A program made the translations under genes and the position numbers. The notes under the pieces are model-generated. The model searched no databases. It saw only the letters and a program-made list of their open reading frames with translations, and was not told where the DNA came from. Below, piece by piece: positions 1 through 8,242 of a DNA stretch of 40,327 bases (within the stretch, counting starts at the first letter, position 1; each line of letters starts with the position of its first letter). This DNA is from Acidobacteriota bacterium (GTDB lineage: Bacteria; Acidobacteriota; Blastocatellia; HR10), in the NCBI GenBank assembly GCA_030550025.1, contig JAUQQC010000011.1, forward strand, positions 1 to 40,327. Direction: 5' to 3'.

Positions 1-930
1 GCGCGCTTTGAGATCCTTCGGATCATGGCCGAAGAGTTGCGCCATGCCTATCAAATGTTCTGGGTCCTCGATCATGATCCGACATGGAAGCGGCCGGGAC
101 ATGGGGACGTGGCTGCTGAGACGATCGAAGAGCTGCTCGCCATGCGCACGGGAACACATGTGCTCGATGCCTTCAACATCGAATTTCGAGATTTCCTGGA
201 TAACGCCGTCTACACGGCCATCATTGATCTGGTCGGGAAGTACCAGCTCGACATGATGCAGATTTTCAGTTACGCGCCCATGGCGCGCAGCATGGGGCCG
301 ATGCTCGGCGAAGAAGGATTCCACATGGGCTTTGGCCGCCGCGCCTTGAAGGAATTGGCCGTGGCGGCTACCCGTGGGGAAGGCGCCTATAGCCTGCAGG
401 ACGTGCAACGGGCCATCAACAAGTGGTATCCGCGCGGCTTGGAGATGTTCGGCAACGAGCGGACGGGCGAAACGGCCGTCGCCTTCGGTTTCAAGCCGAA
501 GACCAATGGGCAGGCGCAGGCCGAGTATATCGCCGAAGTCGAAGGAATCATCGAGGGCGTGAACATCGCCCTCGTGCGCGTGCACCATCCGAACATGCCT
601 CCGGATGAAGCCCGACGCTTGATCCGCGAAGTGCAAAGTTCGGGCGAATCCCGTAAGGGCATTCGCCCTGAAGACCTCCTCCTTCTCCCGGATCGCCGGT
701 TCTTCCGAAGGCGCGGGCCGGAGGAATACGTCTTCCAGCCTTATGACCTGCGCGGGAATCTGCTCACCGAAGGTGGGCGCCCGATCTCTCCGGAGCAATA
801 TCTCGCCTATCTGGCTCGGGTCTTGCCCGAATCGTATCTGGCGAGCGAGGATTTTCACCGATATGCCGAGCAGCTGAAGGCGCATCATGAGCGAAGAACA
901 GGCGAGCCATCACCCTTTTGGCTCGCGTGA
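1..930 (+). CDS. PaaA/BoxB-like diiron oxygenase, 3' part (5' end outside window)
   Basis: The frame is already open at base 1, so the gene starts upstream; 309 residues are visible. Near the visible N-terminus lies an EELRHAYQ segment, and about 80 residues later EEGFHMGFG. These match the E...ExxH carboxylate and histidine ligands of the ferritin-like four-helix diiron fold of phenylacetyl-CoA and benzoyl-CoA epoxidases (PF05138 family). The C-terminal tail (LLPDRRFFRRRGPEEY, then about 40 residues) resembles BoxB more than the shorter PaaA. The family hydroxylates or epoxidises aromatic CoA thioesters in the cytoplasm with a reductase partner, which is not in the window. Substrate cannot be assigned. 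The next 160 bases hold no gene. Confidence 0.8.
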   Translation, partial: ARFEILRIMAEELRHAYQMFWVLDHDPTWKRPGHGDVAAETIEELLAMRTGTHVLDAFNIEFRDFLDNAVYTAIIDLVGKYQLDMMQIFSYAPMARSMGPMLGEEGFHMGFGRRALKELAVAATRGEGAYSLQDVQRAINKWYPRGLEMFGNERTGETAVAFGFKPKTNGQAQAEYIAEVEGIIEGVNIALVRVHHPNMPPDEARRLIREVQSSGESRKGIRPEDLLLLPDRRFFRRRGPEEYVFQPYDLRGNLLTEGGRPISPEQYLAYLARVLPESYLASEDFHRYAEQLKAHHERRTGEPSPFWLA

Positions 931-1090
931 GTGGTCGTGAGGTTGGCTACCGTTCGTCCAGGAAACGAGGGCTTGATCAAACCTACCGTAACAGGCGACC
1001 GGAGTTTCGCCTCGAGCGATCCGAAAGATGCGCCCGACTCACCCCGGGGGAGATTCGAATCGCCCGCGCCGGCTTATCATCCCTACTGCC

Positions 1091-1597
1091 TCACGCTGAA
1101 CGTGCGTGCCAGAGGCGGGCCAGAAGAGTAATCTGCCCCACATGGTGCGCCGCGTGCTCGACAAGGTGATGCAGGATCACCGACCGCCGAACCGGAAGAC
1201 GACGCCGGCCCACGGGTCGAAGCTCATCCAGCGCACGTTCGTCCAGAGTACGAACCTTCCCGGCAATCTCTTCAAACACGGCTTTCAGCTCCGCGAGAAG
1301 CTCCGCCTTCGACCGAGGAGTCGGGAGCCACTCCCGCTCTGCCATCTGCGCCAGAGCCTGAGGGTCATAGTCTGTTTCGAAAGCGTACGTGCTCAATCGC
1401 CGGGATGCTCCGACGAGATGTTGAATCCGCGCCCCCATCGAAGGCGCCGTCGAAGCCGGCTCCCACCACAGCGCTTCCTCAGAAATTTCGTGCAGAGCTG
1501 CCTCCAGAAGATACCGCGCCTGCTCTAACCCTTTGATGAGATCCCCCTGACGCGGGGGGACAGATGCATCATCTGGCGTCAACCACGGTTCCATCAT
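1091..1597 (-). CDS. DinB-family (DUF664/DinB_2-like) putative metal-dependent protein
   Basis: This is a 168-residue four-helix-bundle protein. A histidine after helix 2 (His60, in ARIQHLVGASRR) and the C-terminal HLVEHAAHHVGQ (His148 and His152) form the usual three-histidine metal site of the DinB/YfiT superfamily. These proteins act as thiol-dependent transferases or hydrolases, often in stress responses; the substrate here is unknown. The start has AAGGAGG three bases before the first of two adjacent ATGs; the second ATG (1594) has better spacing and may be the one used. It lies 53 bases downstream of the metallopeptidase gene on the same strand, so it may be the last gene of that operon. 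Confidence 0.75.
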   Translation of the reverse strand: MMEPWLTPDDASVPPRQGDLIKGLEQARYLLEAALHEISEEALWWEPASTAPSMGARIQHLVGASRRLSTYAFETDYDPQALAQMAEREWLPTPRSKAELLAELKAVFEEIAGKVRTLDERALDELRPVGRRRLPVRRSVILHHLVEHAAHHVGQITLLARLWHARSA

Positions 1598-1650
1598 CGG
1601 CCTCCTTCAGTGTGCGTGAAAGCATCAGTCTCTACCCACAGCCTTCAATT

Positions 1651-3045
1651 CTACTCCGCGATCTCAATGAGCACGAGGTCTTCACAACGCCAGGGGGGAA
1701 TGGGCGGAAGAGGTGGATCGCACGCGCCGCGCTTGGTGAAGATGCCGAAAAGGACGGGCACGCGATACGGGCGCGGCGGATACGGCGTATATCCGTCTGT
1801 CAGCACAAGCACCACATCCGGCATCGGTTGCAAGTTCAAGGCAGCTTCGATCCCGGCGACCATATTCGTCCCCCCGCCGCCCGGCAGCTTCCGACAGCAC
1901 GAGAGGAAATCCGATCGAGTGAAGACCTTGATGGGCTCATAAGGAACGGCGTCGCAGGGGATGACGGTGATCGGCGTGCGCAAGCTCTCCAGGACCGCTC
2001 GCACTTCGGCCAGCGCTTGCCCCAGCTCTCGCTGGGAAATTGATCCCGAAGTATCCACCACGCAGGCGATCCGCGGCAAGAAATCCCCCCGCAACGATGG
2101 AGGAAAAACTGGGGCGTAGGCGAACGCCCGCCGATGCGGACGGTCGAAACTGTAGTCCACACGCTGTCCGGCGCCTCTGACGATGGCGCCACGCATGCGG
2201 CGCTTGAGCAGCTCGCGCCAATCCACTTTTGGTGCAAGCTTCTCTTCCGCCCACCGAATCCATCCGGCCGGAACGCTCCCTCGATCTTTTTGCTGCACGA
2301 TCTGTTCGGCGACCGATCGCCGAACCACTTCTTGCTCCACGACCGACAGCGCCGGCGCCCGGGCATCGTCCTCAGCCAACTCCCACGATCGCCTTTCTCC
2401 ATGCACGCCGCTGCCTTCATCGAATGCCGAGGAGAGTCCCTCTTCGGGTTGTTTCGGCTCCGAGGCCCGGTCGTCAGAAGATGGATGTTGCGTTACAAAG
2501 TTTTTCGAGGAGGGTTGTTCCGTCTTCGAGGCCCGGACGTCAGCCGATCCCTCTTGCTCTCCCGTCCCGGCTGAAGACGGCAACTGGCTCCTCTCCTGCA
2601 ACCGGTCGTAGTAGAACTCGGCCAGCTTGCCTCCCGGCATGTTGAACTGAGAGGGGAGCAAGGGGGCAAAACGTTGCGGGTGCATGAGCCCCGGCAATCG
2701 GGCATCGTTGATCTCCAGATCGCTCGCGATGTTCCACAACTTGGCGCGCGCCTCCTTCTCCCGCGCGCGCTCGGCATGCTCGCGCAGCCGATGCGCAATC
2801 TCATGGAACCACACAAACCCCAACTCCGGCACGGCCTCCCTCCACTCGCTCTTTTCACGCACCAGTGCGGCCACCGCGTGCGGATTGAAGTAGACGCGCA
2901 TCCCTTCATCCACGGCCGCCGGTCCCGGACAGGACTCCGTCAGCACCAATCGCGCGGCATAGAGGGCCGGCGCCAGCCAGGGGATCTGCTCGGCCGCATA
3001 GGCCCGCGCCATGCGCACGATCCTTTCGATCGCTTCCCTCTCCAT
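1651..3045 (-). CDS. Predicted zinc metallopeptidase with VWA-like domain (DUF2201/COG3864 type)
   Basis: 464 residues. The N-terminal domain has WFHEIAHRLREH (His81, Glu82, His85), an HExxH zinc motif. A central charged, low-complexity linker (about 170-250) leads to a C-terminal VWA-like domain with a DTSGSIS metal-ion site and a VLVLTDGY strand. This is the layout of COG3864 predicted metallopeptidases. The ATG at 3045 was preferred over an ATG 192 bases upstream because it follows the MoxR stop by five bases and has AAGGA/GAGGG upstream; the longer version would run far into MoxR. Tight coupling to the MoxR ATPase suggests that the two form an ATP-driven remodelling or protease-chaperone pair. 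The target is unknown. Confidence 0.85.
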   Translation of the reverse strand: MEREAIERIVRMARAYAAEQIPWLAPALYAARLVLTESCPGPAAVDEGMRVYFNPHAVAALVREKSEWREAVPELGFVWFHEIAHRLREHAERAREKEARAKLWNIASDLEINDARLPGLMHPQRFAPLLPSQFNMPGGKLAEFYYDRLQERSQLPSSAGTGEQEGSADVRASKTEQPSSKNFVTQHPSSDDRASEPKQPEEGLSSAFDEGSGVHGERRSWELAEDDARAPALSVVEQEVVRRSVAEQIVQQKDRGSVPAGWIRWAEEKLAPKVDWRELLKRRMRGAIVRGAGQRVDYSFDRPHRRAFAYAPVFPPSLRGDFLPRIACVVDTSGSISQRELGQALAEVRAVLESLRTPITVIPCDAVPYEPIKVFTRSDFLSCCRKLPGGGGTNMVAGIEAALNLQPMPDVVLVLTDGYTPYPPRPYRVPVLFGIFTKRGACDPPLPPIPPWRCEDLVLIEIAE

Positions 3046-3050
3046 GGCCC

Positions 3051-4247
3051 TCAATCCTTGACGAGCATCGCCACGAACGAGCGAAGTGGCGTCTCCTCGA
3101 AGACGCGATGCATGAGTCTCTGAAACTCCTTCAATCTCCCCACCTCTTGCGCTTTCGTGACTGCCCGCTGCAGGATTTGCCCGCGAGTAATATGCTTCAT
3201 CGGGATGAAGATCGTATCCACGCGATTGTTCTCGCATACCCGGAGCGCTAGCTCGAGGAAGACCGTCGTCGCCTTGAGGAAATCCACGCGCTGCTCGCTC
3301 GCACGTCGAAGCAGGGATGCTCCTAAAGCTGAGAAGAGCACGTAAAGCTCATCATCGCGCAATCGTGTGACATCCACTGTGGTCTTGCCGTCCAGCAAGC
3401 TGTCCGGATCAGGCAGGTGAAGGTTCTTCACGAATCCCATAAAGGCCACGGCTGGCCCCCGCCCCACACACCCTTCCAGGAGATTGGCGAACACAACGGT
3501 CCCCTCTTTGCCCGGCTTCGGCGCCTTGCCCAAGAGATCGCACGAAGCCATCAAGTGAATGGCGAACTCCCATGTGCGTGGCGAAGCGAACGCTCGGTCC
3601 TCATCCGAAGCCGATGAGCGCACGAGATTAGGGCTGCGCCGCAAGAACGCTTCCACGAGCAGCTTCCAGTGAAGGACGCACTCTCCATGCACAGCGGGAT
3701 CAATTGTCGGAAGGTCAGGCCGGGGGAAGCCCTCGCGCAACGCCTCCAGGTATTCTCTCTCCTCCCACTCCCATCGGATATGCAGGAACCGGTTGCGCAA
3801 GGGAGGGGACAACTCCCATCCGCTGCTCACCATATCGGGCGGATTCGCCGCCGCGACTACCCGCACGCCGGGCGGGAGATCGCGAAACCCCACCTTCCGC
3901 TCCAGGATCACCCGTAAGAGCGCCGCTTGAACCGACGGAGGCGCCGTCGTCAATTCGTCGAGAAAGAGGATGCCCTGCTGCGCCTGGTCAAAAGCGAAGC
4001 TCCACTCCGGCGGCACGAACCGCATTCGCCCGTTCTCGTGCATCGGCATGCCGGAAAAATCGGTCGGATCGTGAATCGAAGTAATGAGCGTGACCACAGG
4101 AAATCCCTCGCGGGCCAGCCCCTCGACGAAACTGGATTTCCCTTCACCCGGCGCCCCCCAGAGGAGCGCCGGAATGCCCCAATGGCCTTTGGGCGAAGGC
4201 GTCTGAAGCGCGATGAGTAACTCCTCGGCCCCTTTCGGCAGAACCAT
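3051..4247 (-). CDS. MoxR-family AAA+ ATPase
   Basis: 398 residues. Walker A is GAPGEGKSS (residues 31-39), Walker B is ILFLDE (93-98), followed by the LTTAPPSVQAALLRVI helix typical of MoxR/RavA ATPases. Sensor 1 is in VVAAANPPD, and an arginine-finger-like LRNRF follows. A perfect AGGGAGGTGA ribosome site precedes the ATG. The C-terminal 170 residues are helical. MoxR ATPases work with VWA proteins to insert cofactors or remodel complexes, and the next gene (five bases away) supplies a VWA/metallopeptidase partner. The pair is clear, the client protein is not. Confidence 0.92.
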   Translation of the reverse strand: MVLPKGAEELLIALQTPSPKGHWGIPALLWGAPGEGKSSFVEGLAREGFPVVTLITSIHDPTDFSGMPMHENGRMRFVPPEWSFAFDQAQQGILFLDELTTAPPSVQAALLRVILERKVGFRDLPPGVRVVAAANPPDMVSSGWELSPPLRNRFLHIRWEWEEREYLEALREGFPRPDLPTIDPAVHGECVLHWKLLVEAFLRRSPNLVRSSASDEDRAFASPRTWEFAIHLMASCDLLGKAPKPGKEGTVVFANLLEGCVGRGPAVAFMGFVKNLHLPDPDSLLDGKTTVDVTRLRDDELYVLFSALGASLLRRASEQRVDFLKATTVFLELALRVCENNRVDTIFIPMKHITRGQILQRAVTKAQEVGRLKEFQRLMHRVFEETPLRSFVAMLVKD

Positions 4248-4370
4248 GCCTCACCTCCCTTGAAAATACTCTGGGAGCGCACGCCTCCGGCTCGCCTGCT
4301 TCTGCTGGCGACACGCGAGCGCTCTCAGATGTTCCTCGTCCGTGGCGAACGTCCCGTTCATGAGCGATTC

Positions 4371-4709
4371 CTACTTAAGGACGAAGTCATCCCTGAGATC
4401 CACGATGCGCCGGTTTCCTTCGCCGGGCACATCCTCGAATCTCACGACAAGATAAGGCGGATGTTCACGGTGAATCTTTTCGATCCTTCCCCTCCCATAG
4501 CGGGGATGAACGATCCATCTCCCGATTAGCAGTTTCAGAGCGCGCTCGCCGATCCGTTCGATGACTTCGACGACGGCCTCCCTCACCTGCTGATTCGAGT
4601 TGTTTAATGCCTCGATCAACGGCTCAATGGCTGCTGCCCCGATCCTCCCCAACGCCTCCACCGCCGCCTCGCGAACATTCCAATCCTCATCCCCCAGCGC
4701 CGCAATCAT
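4371..4709 (-). CDS. HEAT-repeat protein with C-terminal Tudor/CarD-like domain
   Basis: 112 residues. The first half contains two HEAT (PBS-lyase type) repeats, DEDWNVREAAVEALGRIG and SNQQVREAVVEVIERIG. The second half (GRWIVHPRYGRGRIEKI then VVRFED) resembles the small SH3/Tudor-like fold seen at the C-terminus of PcrA/UvrD and in CarD, which binds protein or RNA polymerase partners; that resemblance is by eye. The ATG overlaps the end of the upstream IF2_N gene by 23 bases. GGAGGA lies 13-15 bases before the start, rather far, so translational coupling is likely. A 123-base gap separates it from MoxR. Role unknown; probably a scaffold for a protein-protein contact. Confidence 0.7.
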   Translation of the reverse strand: MIAALGDEDWNVREAAVEALGRIGAAAIEPLIEALNNSNQQVREAVVEVIERIGERALKLLIGRWIVHPRYGRGRIEKIHREHPPYLVVRFEDVPGEGNRRIVDLRDDFVLK

Positions 4710-5265
4710 CTGTGCATTCCCACTCCTCCAATATTGCTTTGGCCCTCTCTTTTACCCCTCCACGCGGGCGAGCGAAGAAAGACATCACTTGATTGGCTAT
4801 CTTATCGGTCAGGAACCGGAGGCAGGGAAGATCCCCCTTCCACACGTAAAGAACCTGCTGCACGAACCGCTTCACCTCGTCCAATGCTTTGGGACATGTG
4901 CTTTGGGCTAGACGACGGGCACTTTCGGGCAAAAGAAGGCAGGGGGAGGACATCGTGACCGCCCCCCACCATGTGAGCGTCATCGAGACCGGATGGCTCG
5001 ATGAACCGCAGGCAAGATCGAAGGTCAATTCAAGTGCATCCTCACTTCTTGTCAAGCGCATCCTCCTTCTTGGCAAAGTACCACTTGGCCAGTTGGCAAA
5101 GTACCACTTGGCCAGGTGCCGCGAGCGGATCTGCTCAGCTTGCTCTTCGGTCAACTGATCCGAAGGCACGCTCACATTAAGACCAAGCCGCCGCGCCTCT
5201 TCGATCACGCGACGCGGCTCGAGCTTTAACTCTCGGGCCAGTTCATAAATGCGTATCCTTCTCAC
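4687..5265 (-). CDS. IF2_N-domain protein with internal tandem duplications
   Basis: 192 residues. The GTG at 5265 was chosen because GGGAGGGAG lies just upstream and the protein then starts VRRIRIYELAREL, the canonical start of the translation-initiation-factor IF-2 N-terminal domain (PF04760). That domain covers residues 1-50 and ends in LTEEQAEQIRSR. The remaining 140 residues are unknown but protein-like, with a beta-rich part and then a helical C-terminus. Between residues about 59 and 76 the sequence NWPSGTLPRRRMRLTRS comes from two nested tandem duplications (see the repeat at 5031-5115); collapsing both gives LAKWYFAKKEDAL running straight on in the same frame. It heads the minus-strand HEAT-MoxR-metallopeptidase cluster. 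A regulatory or RNA-binding role is possible but unproven. Confidence 0.7.
   Translation of the reverse strand: MRRIRIYELARELKLEPRRVIEEARRLGLNVSVPSDQLTEEQAEQIRSRHLAKWYFANWPSGTLPRRRMRLTRSEDALELTFDLACGSSSHPVSMTLTWWGAVTMSSPCLLLPESARRLAQSTCPKALDEVKRFVQQVLYVWKGDLPCLRFLTDKIANQVMSFFARPRGGVKERAKAILEEWECTDDCGAGG
5031..5115. repeat. Two adjacent tandem microduplications (22 bp imperfect, 23 bp perfect)
   Basis: 5070-5092 and 5093-5115 are identical 23-base units in direct tandem. Immediately to the left, 5031-5052 and 5053-5073 are a second tandem pair that differs by two substitutions and one indel. Each single extra unit (23 and 22 bases) breaks the reading frame of the IF2_N gene, but together they add 45 bases and keep it open. 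Confidence 0.9.
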
Positions 5266-5698
5266 CGCTTCTCCCTCCCGGTGCGGTCTTCTCCCCCTCG
5301 CGCCATGGGAGGATGCGCGAGGCAACTTACTCTTCCTCTCCTGTGGATGGGCTCCGGGCGGGCTCTTTCTCTCCCACGACCTCGCATGCCGCCGCGATCT
5401 CCTCCGTCGTCTGGATTAGATTCCGGTTCCGCTTCTCCGCAAACCGATTTGCATCGGAGCCGGCGCCCTGTCCGACCATCACGCATCAGCGACCTCTCCA
5501 CAAGTTGAGTTCTCGGGGGACCTACCTCCCAAGCTTTCTCCGGCGATCTCCGCATGTTATGCGGGGTCGCTCATCAAGCTCCGGTTCGGATTCCCCGACC
5601 GGATCGGCGAGAGTATAGCACATCGGGCGCGCTCGGTGAGCTAGGAAACACGCGTTTGTCCGGAGTTCGTGCTCCGGTCGTTTCGGGGAGAGCGCCGG
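5266..5698. other. Divergent intergenic region without a gene
   Basis: 433 bases between the IF2_N gene (minus strand) and the NO-reductase promoter. Short open frames here look like chance: they are rich in Ser, Pro and Arg and lack ribosome sites. A 6-bp hairpin with a 3-base loop is at 5550-5564, and a second 6-bp stem (CCGGAG/CTCCGG) at 5660-5677, 21 bases before the regulator site. No clear promoter for the minus-strand operon was seen. Confidence 0.6.
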
Positions 5699-5740
5699 TG
5701 ACCTAAGTCATGGTCGGGAGTAACCGACAGGCGGTATCTT
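5699..5740 (+). promoter_or_regulatory. Predicted Crp/Fnr-type class II promoter of the NO reductase gene
   Basis: TGACCTAAGTCA (5699-5710) has perfect TGAC/GTCA half-sites four bases apart, like Crp/Fnr-family operators. A -10-like TATCTT lies at 5735-5740, 30 bases from the site centre, which puts the centre about 42 bases from the expected transcript start, as in FNR/DNR class II activation. No -35 hexamer is evident, which fits activator dependence. The same arrangement occurs at 8142. Confidence 0.6.
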
Positions 5741-5778
5741 GGGCTCCTGATCATGAGGGGAAAAGGAGGCCAGAAGCG

Positions 5779-8079
5779 ATGACCGACACTCGATTATCGC
5801 CATGGTGGCGGCATGCCGTGATTCTCGTGGTGATCGCGGGATTCACGATCCTGATCGCCCTGGCAGCGAAGGCATATCAAGACGCACCGCCGATTCCCGA
5901 ACGGATTGTGGATCCTAGCGGCCGCGTCCTTTTCACGCGCGAAGACATTTTGGGAGGGCAACAGGTCTTCCTGAAATACGGCCTGATGGAGAACGGGACG
6001 ATCTGGGGGCACGGAGCATATTTGGGGCCGGACTTCTCGGCCGAATATTTGCGCGCGCTCGGGCAAGATACGGCGGCTTGGATCGCGCGCGAACGCTTCG
6101 GTCGCGATCTGGATGCCCTCGCCGAGTCCGAACGGAACGCCGTTTGGGCTGAAGTCCCGCGGCTGCTCAAGCAGAACCGCTATGATCCGGAGCGTCGCGT
6201 CTTAGTCTTCACGGAACCGGAGGCGCTCTCCTACAAGCGGCAGATTCGCATGTGGGCGGAATATTTCTCGCACCCGGCGCGGAATTTGGGCTTGCCGGCC
6301 GCGTACATTCGCGATGCGGACGAAGCGCGGCGCTTGACGGCTTTCTTCGCATGGACAGCGTGGGCTTCGGTCGCGCCGCGTCCCGGTCGGACGTACTCTT
6401 ACACGAACAACTTCCCGTACGATCCGACCGTGGGGAACACGCCGACGAGCGAGACGGTGCTGTGGAGCGCCCTCAGCCTGATCGCGCTGTTGGGCGGATT
6501 GGCCATCGTGCTCTTCGCCTTCGGCAAATTCAATTACCTGGGCTGGAAGGAGCGTGAGGGACACGCGTATCCGCAGCTCATCCCGGGTCAGGCGACGCCG
6601 GGGCAGCGCGCTGTGCTCAAGTACTTCGTCATCGTGGCGCTGCTGTTTCTGGCACAAGTGCTCGCCGGTGGAGCGGTGGCGCACTATCGCGCCGATCCCG
6701 TGAGCTTCTATGGCCTAGACCTCTCCCGTTGGCTCCCGAGCCATATCTTGCGGACGTGGCATCTGCAATTGGCCATCTTCTGGGTGGCGACGGCCTATAT
6801 TGCCGGAGGGCTCTTTCTGGCGCCAGCCTTGAGTGGATATGAGCCGCGCCATCAGGTGCGGGGCGTCAATGGGCTTTTTGTGGCGCTCGCGCTCGTCGTC
6901 GTGGGAAGCTTACTGGGCGAATTCCTCGGCGTGCATCGGCTCATAGGCCGACTTTGGTTTTGGTTCGGACATCAGGGATGGGAGTATCTGGATCTCGGGC
7001 GCGCGTGGCAGGTCCTGCTAGCTGGAGGATTAGTGCTGTGGCTCGTGCTGCTGTTCCGAACTCTCGCGCCAGCCCGACACGATCCCCAGCGCCGCGAGAT
7101 CCTCTCGCTCTTCCTCTATGCGGCCGTAGCCATTCCGCTCTTCTACCTCCCGGCGATGTTCTTCACCAGCCGGAGCCATTATTCGGTCGTAGATACGTGG
7201 CGCTTCTGGATCATCCACCTGTGGGTCGAAGGCTTCTTCGAGCTGTTCGTCACGGTGATGGTGGCGGCGATCTTCTATCGGCTCGGATTGGTCTCGCACA
7301 CGACGGCGGCGCGCGTCGTCTACCTGGATGCGTTGCTCTATTTGGGGAGCGGGATCGTCGGAACGGGTCATCATTGGTATTGGACCGGCCAATCGCACAT
7401 CACGATGGCGCTCGGCGCGACGTTCTCCGCAATGGAGGTGATCCCGCTGACGCTGCTCACACTCGATGCTTGGGACTTCATCAAGCTGACGCGCCAACGC
7501 TGTGACCTCTGCGGCCAACCCGTCTCCGTTCCGCATCGCTGGACGTTCTACTTTCTGATGGCTGTGGGATTTTGGAACTTCGTCGGCGCGGGTGTCTTCG
7601 GGTTCCTGATCAATCTGCCGATCGTGAGTTACTTCGAGGTCGGGACGCTGTTAACGCCCAATCATGGGCATGCCGCGATGATGGGCGTGTTCGGGATGCT
7701 GGCCGTGGCGTTGATGGTCTTCACGTTTCGCCAGGTGCTCTCCGACGAACGATGGGCGGTGGTTGAGCCACTGGTCCGTCTCTCCTTTTGGGGCTTGAAC
7801 CTCGGGCTCGCGCTCATGGTCATATTGAATCTCTTCCCCGGCGGCGTGCTTCAACTTCTGGATGTGCTCCGGAACGGATATGCCCACGCCCGGAGCCTGG
7901 AGTTTCTGAATCAGCCGATCATGCGGCGGATCGAATGGTTGCGCTTGCCGGCCGATCTCGTCTTCATCGGGCTGGGCGTGGTGCCGCTGGTGCTGGCGGC
8001 GCTGCGGACCTATCGGTTGGCGCAAGCGGAAGTGCGAGTGGGCGTCTCGGAAGTCGCTCCGGTGCGACCGCTGGCGTAA
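5779..8079 (+). CDS. norZ: Quinol-dependent nitric oxide reductase (qNOR)
   Basis: 766 residues, the usual length for single-subunit qNOR. A first TM helix (about 12-33) is followed by the large periplasmic region fused to NorB in this family (GQQVFLKYGLMENGTIWGHG, then YSYTNNFPYDP), and then about 13 TM helices of the haem-copper oxidase fold. Visible ligands: His480 and Glu484 in HLWVEG and the pair His531-His532 in GHHWYW for the non-haem iron, His629 and His631 in PNHGHAAMMG and His328 for haems. It reduces 2 NO to N2O with electrons from quinol. The ATG at 5779 has AAGGAGG nine bases upstream; an in-frame ATG at 5710 overlaps the operator and is rejected. No nitrite or N2O reductase is nearby, so detoxification is more likely than full denitrification. 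Confidence 0.96.
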   Translation: MTDTRLSPWWRHAVILVVIAGFTILIALAAKAYQDAPPIPERIVDPSGRVLFTREDILGGQQVFLKYGLMENGTIWGHGAYLGPDFSAEYLRALGQDTAAWIARERFGRDLDALAESERNAVWAEVPRLLKQNRYDPERRVLVFTEPEALSYKRQIRMWAEYFSHPARNLGLPAAYIRDADEARRLTAFFAWTAWASVAPRPGRTYSYTNNFPYDPTVGNTPTSETVLWSALSLIALLGGLAIVLFAFGKFNYLGWKEREGHAYPQLIPGQATPGQRAVLKYFVIVALLFLAQVLAGGAVAHYRADPVSFYGLDLSRWLPSHILRTWHLQLAIFWVATAYIAGGLFLAPALSGYEPRHQVRGVNGLFVALALVVVGSLLGEFLGVHRLIGRLWFWFGHQGWEYLDLGRAWQVLLAGGLVLWLVLLFRTLAPARHDPQRREILSLFLYAAVAIPLFYLPAMFFTSRSHYSVVDTWRFWIIHLWVEGFFELFVTVMVAAIFYRLGLVSHTTAARVVYLDALLYLGSGIVGTGHHWYWTGQSHITMALGATFSAMEVIPLTLLTLDAWDFIKLTRQRCDLCGQPVSVPHRWTFYFLMAVGFWNFVGAGVFGFLINLPIVSYFEVGTLLTPNHGHAAMMGVFGMLAVALMVFTFRQVLSDERWAVVEPLVRLSFWGLNLGLALMVILNLFPGGVLQLLDVLRNGYAHARSLEFLNQPIMRRIEWLRLPADLVFIGLGVVPLVLAALRTYRLAQAEVRVGVSEVAPVRPLA

Positions 8080-8141
8080 CGTGAGGCGCGTCGGGATTGT
8101 CGGGACTTCGTTCAAGGAGGAGGGGAACGATAAGCCGCCGG

Positions 8142-8182
8142 TGACTTAGGTCACGGCGCTCTCAAGCCGAGGAGGATATGCT
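8142..8182 (+). promoter_or_regulatory. Second Crp/Fnr-type class II promoter, for the four downstream NO-module genes
   Basis: TGACTTAGGTCA (8142-8153) is the exact reverse complement of the site at 5699, and both follow GCCGG. A -10-like TATGCT is at 8177-8182, about 30 bases from the site centre, the same geometry as the first promoter. The first downstream gene starts at 8243 after a leader of about 55 bases. Confidence 0.6.
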
Positions 8183-8242
8183 GGAAGCCTACGGGGAAGC
8201 CTCCTGGGCGCCCCGAAGAAGGAAATCGCGAGGAGGGAGAGG

